DNA from: Candidatus Cloacimonadota bacterium
GTDB lineage: Bacteria; Cloacimonadota; Cloacimonadia; Cloacimonadales; TCS61
Direction: 5' to 3'
Assembly (NCBI GenBank): GCA_016931665.1
Contig: JAFGEH010000191.1
Coordinates: 1 to 13,387, forward strand
Length of the DNA stretch: 13,387 nt
The notes below the pieces were generated by a model that ran no database searches, was not told the origin of the DNA, and saw only the letters and a program-made list of their open reading frames with translations. The translations under genes were made by a program, and so were the position numbers. Shown in pieces: positions 7,524 through 13,387 of this stretch (its first letter is position 1; each line of letters starts with the position of its first letter).

Positions 7524-8174
7524 ATGAAGATCACATTGATTTTAATGGGAGTACAGGGTTGTGGTAAAGGTACCCAGGCGGACCTGCTGGAGCAGCGTTT
7601 CAGCTGGAAGCATATCAACATTGGTGACCTTTTCCGCAGTAATATCAGCAACGGAACAGAGTTGGGAAAGCAGGCAAAAGCCCATATAGACAGAGGTGAC
7701 CTGGTGCCGGATGAACTGGTCTTTGAGTTGATCAGTCAGGCCCTGGCTGAAGCGGAAGGGGGAGTGATACTGGATGGATTCCCGCGTAATCTGGAACAGG
7801 CGAAATTTCTGGATGACAGGGTATTGGTTAACCGTGTTTACCTGTTGGAGCTGGCTGATGAAACAGCGGTGGCAAGGATCTCTGCCCGTCGTAATTGCCG
7901 GGATTGTAAGCGGGTTTATAATCTGGTGTACAATCCTCCCCGCCGGGAAAAGGTCTGTGATGTCTGCGGTGGAGAATTGATCCGGCGAGCGGATGACAAT
8001 CCCGATGCTGTCAGACAGCGGATCAGTAAATTTCATGAGGAGACCGAACCGGTAATCAGGCTTTATGAAAAGAGAGGAATTCTGAAAAGGATCGATGCTG
8101 GCTTCAGAGCTGAGGTTGTGCAACAAATAATAATCGAGGATCTTCAGTCAAGCGGAGTGTATGAAAGCCGGTAA
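7524..8174 (+). CDS. adk: Adenylate kinase with zinc-type LID domain
   Basis: Cytosolic enzyme interconverting ATP + AMP and 2 ADP. 216 residues, normal for the long bacterial form. The P-loop GVQGCGKGT is at 9-17 (K15); the NMP-binding part carries GDLFR (R38), and DGFPRNLEQA (83-92) follows. The LID has two cysteine pairs (C125/C128 and C145/C148), the layout of zinc-binding adenylate kinases, and ends with the DNPDAVRQRI block. The usual P-loop proline (GxPGxGKGT) is replaced by Gln11, a change also known in some adenylate kinases. The ATG at 7524 has GGGAGAAG upstream. It is the first plus-strand gene, and its end overlaps the start of the potassium transporter gene by 14 nt, so the two are probably co-transcribed. 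Confidence 0.96.
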   Translation: MKITLILMGVQGCGKGTQADLLEQRFSWKHINIGDLFRSNISNGTELGKQAKAHIDRGDLVPDELVFELISQALAEAEGGVILDGFPRNLEQAKFLDDRVLVNRVYLLELADETAVARISARRNCRDCKRVYNLVYNPPRREKVCDVCGGELIRRADDNPDAVRQRISKFHEETEPVIRLYEKRGILKRIDAGFRAEVVQQIIIEDLQSSGVYESR

Positions 8175-9846
8175 ATGTCTGACAATAATTGACCAGTTGG
8201 CAGCCATAATTCTCAACCTGGCTGCACTGGCCAGCTTTCATTTCCTGTTTCTGAATTATATCACAGTGTCGAATGAATATATTCATATTCTCACGCTGTT
8301 TATCATCTGGTTTCTGGCAATTTATCTTCTGATCAGATTTCTCTGTGTGGGAGTTTCTTTTCATACCGTGAGGCAGGTAATACCGGATATAATATTCATA
8401 GGAGTTGGCCTGCTGATCAAAGATTCAGATCGGGTATTTCAATTCTACCTGCTGGGACGTCAGGCATTCCTGCTTGTCCGCAACCTGATTCTGGGTGAAA
8501 AACGGGGTGAATTGCTGAATAAACTCTATAATAATCCTCCACTGCTGGTGTTGTTCACTTTCCTGCTGGCCATTTTCCTGGGAACCCTGATGCTGATGCT
8601 GCCGGCTGCAACTGTGGGAGGGGCAAAGACGTCTGTTATAGGAGCTGCTTTCACCTCCACGTCGGCAACCTGCGTTACAGGTTTGATAGTCTATGATACC
8701 GGCACTCATTTCTCTTTCCTGGGTCAAATGATAATTCTGCTGCTGATCCAGATGGGAGGATTGGGCATCATGACTATATCCAGTGCCTTTGCCATTATGC
8801 TGGGACAGAAAATTTCCATCAAAGGTGAAAGTATTATCCAGCATGTGGTTGGCGAAATGACAAAAGTAGATATGATGAGTCTTTTACGCAGCGTTATCGT
8901 AGTAACTTTCAGCTTCGAGCTGCTGGGTGCAGTCTTTCTTTATACCACTTTCAAACATACTCAGGCTTCCACCGGAGAGGCAATATATTATGCGGTATTT
9001 CATTCGGTATCCGCCTTCTGTAATGCCGGTTTCAGCCTTTTCAAAGACAGTTTTACCGGGTTTCGCTCCAGTTTTAATATTAACTTTGTTATCACCACTC
9101 TGATCATCTTCGGAGGGATTGGTTTCCCGGTTATGGTTGACCTGTGGCGTAATTTTCGCCAACGGTTCAGATTTTCCCGCCTTTCTCTGCATACAAAAAT
9201 CGTTCTGACCAGTACATTGGTGCTGATCGTCATTGGTGTAATTGGATTCTTTATATCTGAATATAATTTCACCATGAAAGGATTCAGTCTAACCGATAGG
9301 ATCATGTCTTCCTACTTCCAATCTGTAACCACCAGAACAGCCGGATTCAATACAATCGATAACGGCAGCCTCAGTAAGCCATCCGTACTAATTTCCTGCA
9401 TTCTGATGTTTATTGGAGCTTCACCGGGTTCCACGGGTGGCGGGATTAAAACTACCACTCTGGCGGTAGTAATCTTTTCTGTTCTGGCCATGTTCAAAGG
9501 CCACAGGTATGTGAATATATTCAAGAGAAAGATATCGGAATTGATAACTTACCGGGTGATGGCAGTGGTTGCTTCTTCCCTGACCCTGCTCTCAATAATG
9601 ATCTTTTTGCTGCTGATGATCGAACCTTTCCCTTTTGAAAAAACCCTATTCGAGGCTTTTTCAGCATTCGGAACAGTGGGGCTGTCCATGGGTATTACCC
9701 CCTTACTGTCGAATTTCGGGAAAGTAATCATTATTATTCTGATGTATATGGGCAGGGTAGGCCCTCTTACTCTGATTTTTGCTTTATCGGAGAATAAGCT
9801 GATGGCAAGCTATTCCTATATTGAAGAAAAAATTTCTATCGGCTGA
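8161..9846 (+). CDS. Potassium translocation subunit, TrkH/KtrB family
   Basis: Inner-membrane subunit that passes K+ (sometimes with Na+) into the cell, gated by a cytosolic RCK ring. 561 residues. Four pore-loop filter segments are present in order: TCVTG (170-174), CNAGF (287-291), TRTAGF (391-396) and FGTVG (503-507). The conserved gating-loop glycines SPGSTGGGIKTTT lie at 421-433. The core aligns with KtrB from about residue 126 (PPLLVLFTFLLAIFLGTLMLMLP). The first 125 residues are an extra part with about three membrane helices (roughly 9-32, 40-62, 72-86). Short KtrB proteins lack this, but longer family members carry something like it. The start at 8161 overlaps adk by 14 nt and has a GGAG just upstream. 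The RCK partner gene follows 62 bases later. Only the Ktr/Trk subtype is uncertain, so no symbol is given. Confidence 0.95.
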   Translation: MKAGKCLTIIDQLAAIILNLAALASFHFLFLNYITVSNEYIHILTLFIIWFLAIYLLIRFLCVGVSFHTVRQVIPDIIFIGVGLLIKDSDRVFQFYLLGRQAFLLVRNLILGEKRGELLNKLYNNPPLLVLFTFLLAIFLGTLMLMLPAATVGGAKTSVIGAAFTSTSATCVTGLIVYDTGTHFSFLGQMIILLLIQMGGLGIMTISSAFAIMLGQKISIKGESIIQHVVGEMTKVDMMSLLRSVIVVTFSFELLGAVFLYTTFKHTQASTGEAIYYAVFHSVSAFCNAGFSLFKDSFTGFRSSFNINFVITTLIIFGGIGFPVMVDLWRNFRQRFRFSRLSLHTKIVLTSTLVLIVIGVIGFFISEYNFTMKGFSLTDRIMSSYFQSVTTRTAGFNTIDNGSLSKPSVLISCILMFIGASPGSTGGGIKTTTLAVVIFSVLAMFKGHRYVNIFKRKISELITYRVMAVVASSLTLLSIMIFLLLMIEPFPFEKTLFEAFSAFGTVGLSMGITPLLSNFGKVIIIILMYMGRVGPLTLIFALSENKLMASYSYIEEKISIG

Positions 9847-9866
9847 AAAATTTCTTTACCAGCTGA
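9828..9866 (+). repeat. Imperfect tandem repeat across the potassium transporter stop codon
   Basis: AAAAATTTCT followed by a GCTGA ending occurs twice back to back: 9828-9846, which contains the last sense codons and the stop, and 9846-9866, just after it. The two copies are about 19 and 21 bases long and differ mainly in the middle. It looks like a small slippage duplication that has since diverged. Confidence 0.5.
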
Positions 9867-9908
9867 TGAGGGCAGTAAATATCTTGTGTCGGAAATAAAG
9901 GAGAAGAA

Positions 9909-10610
9909 ATGTCGAAATTTGCCGTGATCGGATTGGGTAAATTCGGATTCAATGTAGCCACGAATCTGTTCGAAAACGGAGCAGAAGTTATTGCCATAGA
10001 TACCAACCAGTTGCTGGTAGATGAGATCAGCGGACGGGTGAGTGTGGCTATAAACATGAACAGCACAGATGAACGGGCCTTGAAGATGAACAAAATCCAG
10101 GATGTGGATGCCGTGATTCTGGCCATTGGCAATAGCATCGAAGTTAGTGTACTGACTGCGGTTATACTCAAGAAAATAGGTGTAAGCAATATCTTTGCCA
10201 AGGTGGATAGCAAGATACACGCCCGTATTCTGGAAATGCTGGGGATCAGGAATATTATTTTTCCGGAAGAGCAGATTGCCAGGCAACTGGCCAATTCTCT
10301 GCTGTCCAGCAGTGTCCTGGAATACATAGATTTATCCAGCGGACACAGTGTGGTCGAGCTGGTAGTGCCTGAGATGTGGGTGGGGAAATCTCTGCAGCAG
10401 CTGGCGCTGCCTACGGAGAAGGGTGTAAATATCATTGCCATCAAATATACGGCTCAAAGTATAACGGAAGATGGTGAGAATATCATCGAGAAAAAAATCA
10501 ATGACATGCCCGGGGCTAATGATGTGGTGAGGGCAGATGATGTTCTGGTATTACTTGGCTCCAAATCCCGGATCAATGATCTAATCAACGAAACAACCAA
10601 AAAAGGATAA
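9909..10610 (+). CDS. Potassium uptake regulatory subunit (RCK_N + RCK_C), KtrA/TrkA type
   Basis: Cytosolic gating subunit of the Ktr/Trk system encoded just upstream. It forms a ring under the TrkH/KtrB dimer and opens or closes it on nucleotide binding. 233 residues. The N-terminal Rossmann RCK domain has GLGKFG (8-13) and the acidic end of the second strand at D31 (AIDTN), the usual ribose contact for NAD(H) or ATP/ADP. The linker region AKVDSKIHARILEMLG...PEE (97-121) matches KtrA-type proteins. The C-terminal RCK_C ligand-binding domain covers about 136-225. A single RCK unit of this size is like KtrA (about 220) and unlike the double-unit TrkA of enterobacteria (about 460). The ATG has an AAGGAG site. 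The next gene begins 3 nt after the stop. Confidence 0.95.
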   Translation: MSKFAVIGLGKFGFNVATNLFENGAEVIAIDTNQLLVDEISGRVSVAINMNSTDERALKMNKIQDVDAVILAIGNSIEVSVLTAVILKKIGVSNIFAKVDSKIHARILEMLGIRNIIFPEEQIARQLANSLLSSSVLEYIDLSSGHSVVELVVPEMWVGKSLQQLALPTEKGVNIIAIKYTAQSITEDGENIIEKKINDMPGANDVVRADDVLVLLGSKSRINDLINETTKKG

Positions 10611-10613
10611 ATC

Positions 10614-11396
10614 ATGAAAATGTCGTTTACAGGTAAAATCAGGTTGATAATCATTCTCCTGTTAGTTATATCACTGATCCAGGGAATGATAATTCTGCAG
10701 CGTCTGATGAATTTCACCGACCTTCTGGGTTTGAAACTGGATATACAGAATACGATTCTCATATCAATCTTCTTTCAGTTCGTACTGACCTTGATCCTGA
10801 TTTTTTACATTCCTTCCTTTCTGCACAGGGCGTGCAATGAAGTTAATGACCTTTTAAGAGATATCACCAGAGGTGTTTACAGTGTTGAGATCGATCTGGA
10901 AAATTACCGCCACCGGGTGGATCCGGAATTTCTTAAAATCATTGAGAATATCAGGGAAATGCTGAAATCCATTCGCACTTTCGACCGGCTGAAAAAAGAA
11001 AAGATCGTTGAACACCATAATCGGATCATCGCCCTGCTGAATCTGACTGTCAACGGATTCATCATCATCGATAATAATGGCAATATCGTGTATATCAATG
11101 AGAAAGTTACAGAAAATTTTAAAGCCATTAATGAGAAGACCAATCTGATCGAGACGAATTTCCCGCCCGATGTCGAGAACAATATCAAGAAATATGCCGT
11201 CAATCTTCTTAAAACCAAATCCAAACAGGATCCTCAGCAGTTTTTCTTCCCCGCGCTTAAAAAGCATGTAGGCTTGAACAGCGCTATTATCAGGGGTTTA
11301 GAAGGAGAGATCAGAGGTGCCATTATTTCCATTTCCAATCTGGAGAAGAAGAAAGCAGAGAAGGGTGAAGAAGCTGAAAATCCCAAGGATGAATGA
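10614..11396 (+). CDS. Membrane-anchored PAS protein without output domain
   Basis: 260 residues. It has two membrane helices at about 9-29 and 47-68 with only a short loop between them. A HAMP-like segment starting at the proline of YIPSFL (about 65-70) and a helical linker to about 135 follow. A PAS-type domain (about 136-245) contains the recognisable core NGFIIIDNNGNIVYINEKV and a closing strand GAIISISNL. The tail is charged (EKKKAEKGEEAE). It lacks a kinase, cyclase, GGDEF, methyl-accepting or DNA-binding part, and ends at a normal stop, so this is not a visible frameshift. The ATG at 10614 has AAAGGA upstream inside the end of the RCK gene. It overlaps the pseudouridine synthase gene by the ATGA motif. 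Position suggests a link to K+ or turgor control. It could be an accessory sensor working through protein contact, but no activity is shown. Confidence 0.85.
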   Translation: MKMSFTGKIRLIIILLLVISLIQGMIILQRLMNFTDLLGLKLDIQNTILISIFFQFVLTLILIFYIPSFLHRACNEVNDLLRDITRGVYSVEIDLENYRHRVDPEFLKIIENIREMLKSIRTFDRLKKEKIVEHHNRIIALLNLTVNGFIIIDNNGNIVYINEKVTENFKAINEKTNLIETNFPPDVENNIKKYAVNLLKTKSKQDPQQFFFPALKKHVGLNSAIIRGLEGEIRGAIISISNLEKKKAEKGEEAENPKDE

Positions 11397-12358
11397 AACT
11401 CAAATTCCATGAAATTAAACCGATCCGGTTGGATAAATATCTGGTCAACCTTAACCTTCCTGAACTGTATTCCCGTTCCTTTATTGAACATTTGATCACA
11501 GGTGGTTTTATTCAGGTTGAGGGAAAAGTAGCCCGGAAAAGCCATTTATTGAAAGATGGCGAAGAAATACAGATCGAAATTCCTCCTCCTCCCGAGATCA
11601 AACCCCAGCCTGAGAATATCCCCCTGAATGTTGTCTGGGAAGACGAATATTTACTGATAGTAGATAAACCAGCAGGGCTTACTGTGCATCCCGCTCCGGG
11701 CAACCGCCAGGGCACCCTGGTTAATGCTCTTCTGCATCATTACCAGGATCAGCTGGCAGATGGCGATCCACTTCGCCCCGGCATTGTCCACCGCCTGGAC
11801 AAAGATACATCGGGTCTGCTGCTGGTGGCTAAGGATAACCGCACCAGATCGTTGCTAACTTCGCAATTCCAAGCCAGACAGATCAATAAATACTATCTGG
11901 CTCTGACAGCAGGATTGCCAGCACGGGAACAGGGGATCATAAGTTCCAGAATGGGCAGAAGTCAGACTGACCGGAAAAAAATGATGGTGGCAGACACTGG
12001 ACGGGAAGCTGTAACTCATTATCATGTAGAAAGATATTTTGATTATTTCTGCCTGATGAAAGTCCGGATCGAAACCGGACGGACCCATCAAATCAGGGTG
12101 CATTTATCGCATATCAACTGTCCAGTGTTGGGAGATCAAACCTATTCCAGCCTGAAGAGGATTCTCAGCCAGATACCGTTTCAGCATCATAAGAAGATCA
12201 AATATCTGCTGACCAACCATTTACACAGACAGGCCCTGCATGCCTGCCGGCTGGTATTCCAGCATCCTGTTACAGGTAATACTGTGGATGTATCTTCTCC
12301 TTTACCAGAAGATATTAAATATTGTTTAAGCTGGCTGGAGCATTATTTCAGCCATTAA
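11393..12358 (+). CDS. RluA-family pseudouridine synthase (RluD-like)
   Basis: Converts specific uridines in RNA, most likely 23S rRNA, to pseudouridine. 321 residues, normal for RluD-like enzymes. An N-terminal S4 RNA-binding domain covers about 10-62 (IRLDKYLVNL, then FIQVEGKVARKSHLLKDGEEI). The catalytic domain follows, with the signature HRLDKDTSGLLLVAK, whose Asp136 is the catalytic residue, and GRTHQIRVH (229-237) near the end. The domain order and length fit RluD (U1911/1915/1917 of 23S rRNA in E. coli), but target sites cannot be read from the sequence. The start codon overlaps the stop of the PAS gene (ATGA at 11393-11396). Confidence 0.95.
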   Translation: MKLKFHEIKPIRLDKYLVNLNLPELYSRSFIEHLITGGFIQVEGKVARKSHLLKDGEEIQIEIPPPPEIKPQPENIPLNVVWEDEYLLIVDKPAGLTVHPAPGNRQGTLVNALLHHYQDQLADGDPLRPGIVHRLDKDTSGLLLVAKDNRTRSLLTSQFQARQINKYYLALTAGLPAREQGIISSRMGRSQTDRKKMMVADTGREAVTHYHVERYFDYFCLMKVRIETGRTHQIRVHLSHINCPVLGDQTYSSLKRILSQIPFQHHKKIKYLLTNHLHRQALHACRLVFQHPVTGNTVDVSSPLPEDIKYCLSWLEHYFSH

Positions 12359-12362
12359 TCAT

Positions 12363-12391
12363 TTGACAGAAATCCCCCTCAGAAATCTTTT
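12363..12391 (+). promoter_or_regulatory. Possible promoter before the cysteine-rich gene
   Basis: A perfect TTGACA at 12363-12368 lies in the 54-base gap after the pseudouridine synthase gene. The sequence 17 bases on (TCTTTT) is a poor -10 box, so only the -35 match and its position support this. Confidence 0.2.
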
Positions 12392-12402
12392 TTTACCGAA
12401 AC

Positions 12403-12407
12403 AGGAG
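12403..12407 (+). promoter_or_regulatory. Ribosome binding site fixing the ATG start of the cysteine-rich gene
   Basis: AGGAG five bases before the ATG at 12413. An in-frame GTG at 12407 overlaps this site and has no ribosome site of its own, so the ATG is preferred. Confidence 0.7.
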
Positions 12408-12412
12408 TGGAG

Positions 12413-12616
12413 ATGGATTGCCCTAATCAGAAGCAGAATCAGATGATCTGCAATTGCACGTATCCTTGCGGGAAGAAGGGAATATGCTGCCAGTGTGTCA
12501 GTTATCATCGTTCCCGGAATGAATTGCCTGCCTGCTATTTCCCGGCAGCAGCAGAGAAAACCTATGACCGCTCGCTTGCTAATTATGTCCGGCTATTTCA
12601 ACAGGGGAAAATATAG
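12413..12616 (+). CDS. Small cysteine-rich protein, DUF6485-like
   Basis: 67 residues from the ATG at 12413. Eight cysteines stand at 3, 13, 15, 19, 25, 26, 28 and 41, giving the pattern CNCxxxCxxxxxCCxC...C, followed by LPACYFP and a conserved-looking tail AEKTYDRSLANYV. From memory this matches a short family found mainly in anaerobes, annotated DUF6485, whose function is unknown. The cysteine number suggests binding of zinc or an iron-sulfur cluster; this is inference. No signal peptide or membrane segment is seen, so it is likely cytosolic. The following membrane-protein gene begins 3 nt after its stop, so the two are probably co-translated. Confidence 0.85.
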   Translation: MDCPNQKQNQMICNCTYPCGKKGICCQCVSYHRSRNELPACYFPAAAEKTYDRSLANYVRLFQQGKI

Positions 12617-12619
12617 AAG

Positions 12620-13198
12620 ATGCTTATTCTCAGATGCCTGGCATTTCTGGTGTTCAATCTTCTTACAGCTTTCTTCATCGTTTTTTCTATCAAGGCTTTT
12701 CTTTTCTATCCGAGGCACAGCTGGTTTATTAATGGTAAGAGAGTGATTTTCACACCGGGTTTTCTCTATCGGCAGAAATCGCGGCTGTTTCATGGTTTGG
12801 ATAATCTTTTAAATAACTATCTACGGGAGACGGCTTCAGCCAGTGATAAAACAAAAATAGCGGAATGGGAAAAGAAGGCATACCGCCGAGCCTGGGAAAA
12901 TCTACAGGGTGTTGAGAATATCAGATTCTTACCTCACTCAATCAAGGAGAAGATACGGTATTACCTGGCACTGGTCTGTTACGAAGCTGTCAGGCAGTTC
13001 CTGAGGACTTTCATCCCCTTTCTGCTGGAGAGATATCAGGCCAGAAGACTGATCACCGAGATGGAACTGCGCCTTGACGTTGCTGTGCTAGAAGATTATT
13101 ATAATCGTTATATTTACAGGTTCATGCTGGTTTTTTTCCTGGGGATAGCCTTCTGTATCGGACTGGGAAACATGATCATTTACATTATTATCAGATAG
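12620..13198 (+). CDS. Two-helix membrane protein, possible shortened DUF445 relative
   Basis: 192 residues. A membrane helix at about 5-27 is followed by a positively charged helical middle, and a second membrane helix lies at about 166-190, so the middle part may sit between anchors. The segment NGKRVIFTPGFLYRQKSRL (38-56) resembles the FTPGLIPKxR block at the start of DUF445/YheB proteins. The end (ELRLDVAVLEDYYNRYIYRF...GIAFCIGLGN) resembles the final LE...helix plus glycine-containing membrane segment of that family. DUF445 proteins are usually about 370-450 residues, so this would be a reduced form lacking most of the long helical middle. The assignment is by eye and tentative. Function unknown. 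It lies 3 nt after the cysteine-rich gene and 8 nt before the TolC-like gene. Confidence 0.8.
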   Translation: MLILRCLAFLVFNLLTAFFIVFSIKAFLFYPRHSWFINGKRVIFTPGFLYRQKSRLFHGLDNLLNNYLRETASASDKTKIAEWEKKAYRRAWENLQGVENIRFLPHSIKEKIRYYLALVCYEAVRQFLRTFIPFLLERYQARRLITEMELRLDVAVLEDYYNRYIYRFMLVFFLGIAFCIGLGNMIIYIIIR

Positions 13199-13206
13199 GA
13201 GAGAGA

Positions 13207-13387
13207 ATGAGACTTGTTATTACCTTATTACTGACCGGGATGGTCATTGTACTACTACCGGCCCAGCCGTACACGCTGGAGGAGCTGATCGAGGTTGGTT
13301 TGGAGCGTTCCCTGCCGATGTATCAGGAGGAAGCGGCGCGGTTGAATGCGGAATCCAGTCTGCGCAGCAGCTGGTATGGTTTATTGC
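13207..13387 (+). CDS. TolC-family outer-membrane efflux protein, N-terminus only
   Basis: 60 codons are visible before the window edge. The ATG at 13207 follows a GGAGAGAG ribosome site right after the stop of the previous gene. Residues 1-19 look like a signal peptide (MRLVITLLLTGMVIVLLPA). They are followed by QPYTLEELIEVGLERSLPM, the standard opening of TolC/OEP proteins (YTLEELI...AL..NP), and an amphipathic helix rich in Ala, Glu and Arg (EEAARLNAESSLRSSWYG). Such proteins form the outer-membrane channel of tripartite efflux or type I secretion. Periplasmic adaptor and inner-membrane pump genes would be expected just beyond the window. An outer membrane is implied. Confidence 0.82.
   Translation, partial: MRLVITLLLTGMVIVLLPAQPYTLEELIEVGLERSLPMYQEEAARLNAESSLRSSWYGLL

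Noticed and set aside
7542..8126. A 194-codon minus-strand frame opposite adk
   Set aside because: The plus-strand frame is an intact adenylate kinase; the reverse frame shows no family features.
7524..8174. The Pro-to-Gln change in the Adk P-loop as a sign of a lost or new function
   Set aside because: Gln at this position occurs in some adenylate kinases as far as I know, and all other catalytic and zinc residues are present.
12407..12412. A GTG start two codons earlier for the cysteine-rich protein
   Set aside because: The GTG overlaps the AGGAG ribosome site, which is correctly spaced only for the ATG at 12413.

Overview
The window is 13.4 kb of compact bacterial chromosome of moderate GC content (mid-40s percent by eye). 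It looks like a Gram-negative-type (two-membrane) bacterium of an anaerobic or uncultured lineage. The signs are a secreted beta-rich envelope protein, the start of a TolC-type outer-membrane factor, a long 'type 2' isoleucyl-tRNA synthetase, a DUF1015 protein and a small DUF6485-like cysteine protein. A member of the FCB/Cloacimonadota-like candidate phyla would fit, but this is an inference from gene style and not a taxonomic proof. I see no mobile element, CRISPR array, rRNA or tRNA.

Layout. From the left edge to about 7.4 kb, everything is on the minus strand, in two probable operons. Read in transcription order, operon A is a small zinc-ribbon protein (4465-4199), ileS (4206-1078, GTG start inside the zinc-ribbon gene) and a DUF1015 protein (1064 to the left edge, C-terminus cut off). 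Operon B is an extended-SDR nucleotide-sugar-epimerase-like protein (7392-6418) followed directly by a secreted beta-rich envelope protein (6417-4801, TTG start). A gene-free stretch at 4466-4800 separates the two and should hold the operon A promoter.

From 7524 to the right edge everything is on the plus strand with very short gaps. The order is adenylate kinase (adk), a KtrB/TrkH-type potassium translocation subunit with an N-terminal membrane extension, its RCK regulatory subunit, and an orphan membrane-bound PAS protein with no output domain. These are followed by an RluA/RluD-type pseudouridine synthase, a 67-residue cysteine-rich DUF6485-like protein, a two-helix membrane protein that resembles a shortened DUF445 protein, and the first 60 codons of a TolC-family protein. 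The 7393-7523 gap is the divergent promoter region for the two halves.

How the genes work together. The potassium pair (8161-10610) is a complete Ktr-like uptake system. The PAS protein begins 3 nt after it and overlaps the pseudouridine synthase by 4 nt, so it is probably co-expressed and may be a sensor or accessory for K+ or turgor control. Most other genes are housekeeping. The most notable points are the IleS signature motif, which reads GIHH rather than HIGH (a variant linked to mupirocin hyper-resistance), and the output-less PAS protein tied to K+ uptake. Also notable are a tiny zinc-ribbon protein translationally coupled to ileS, and the DUF6485 / mini-DUF445 / TolC gene row.
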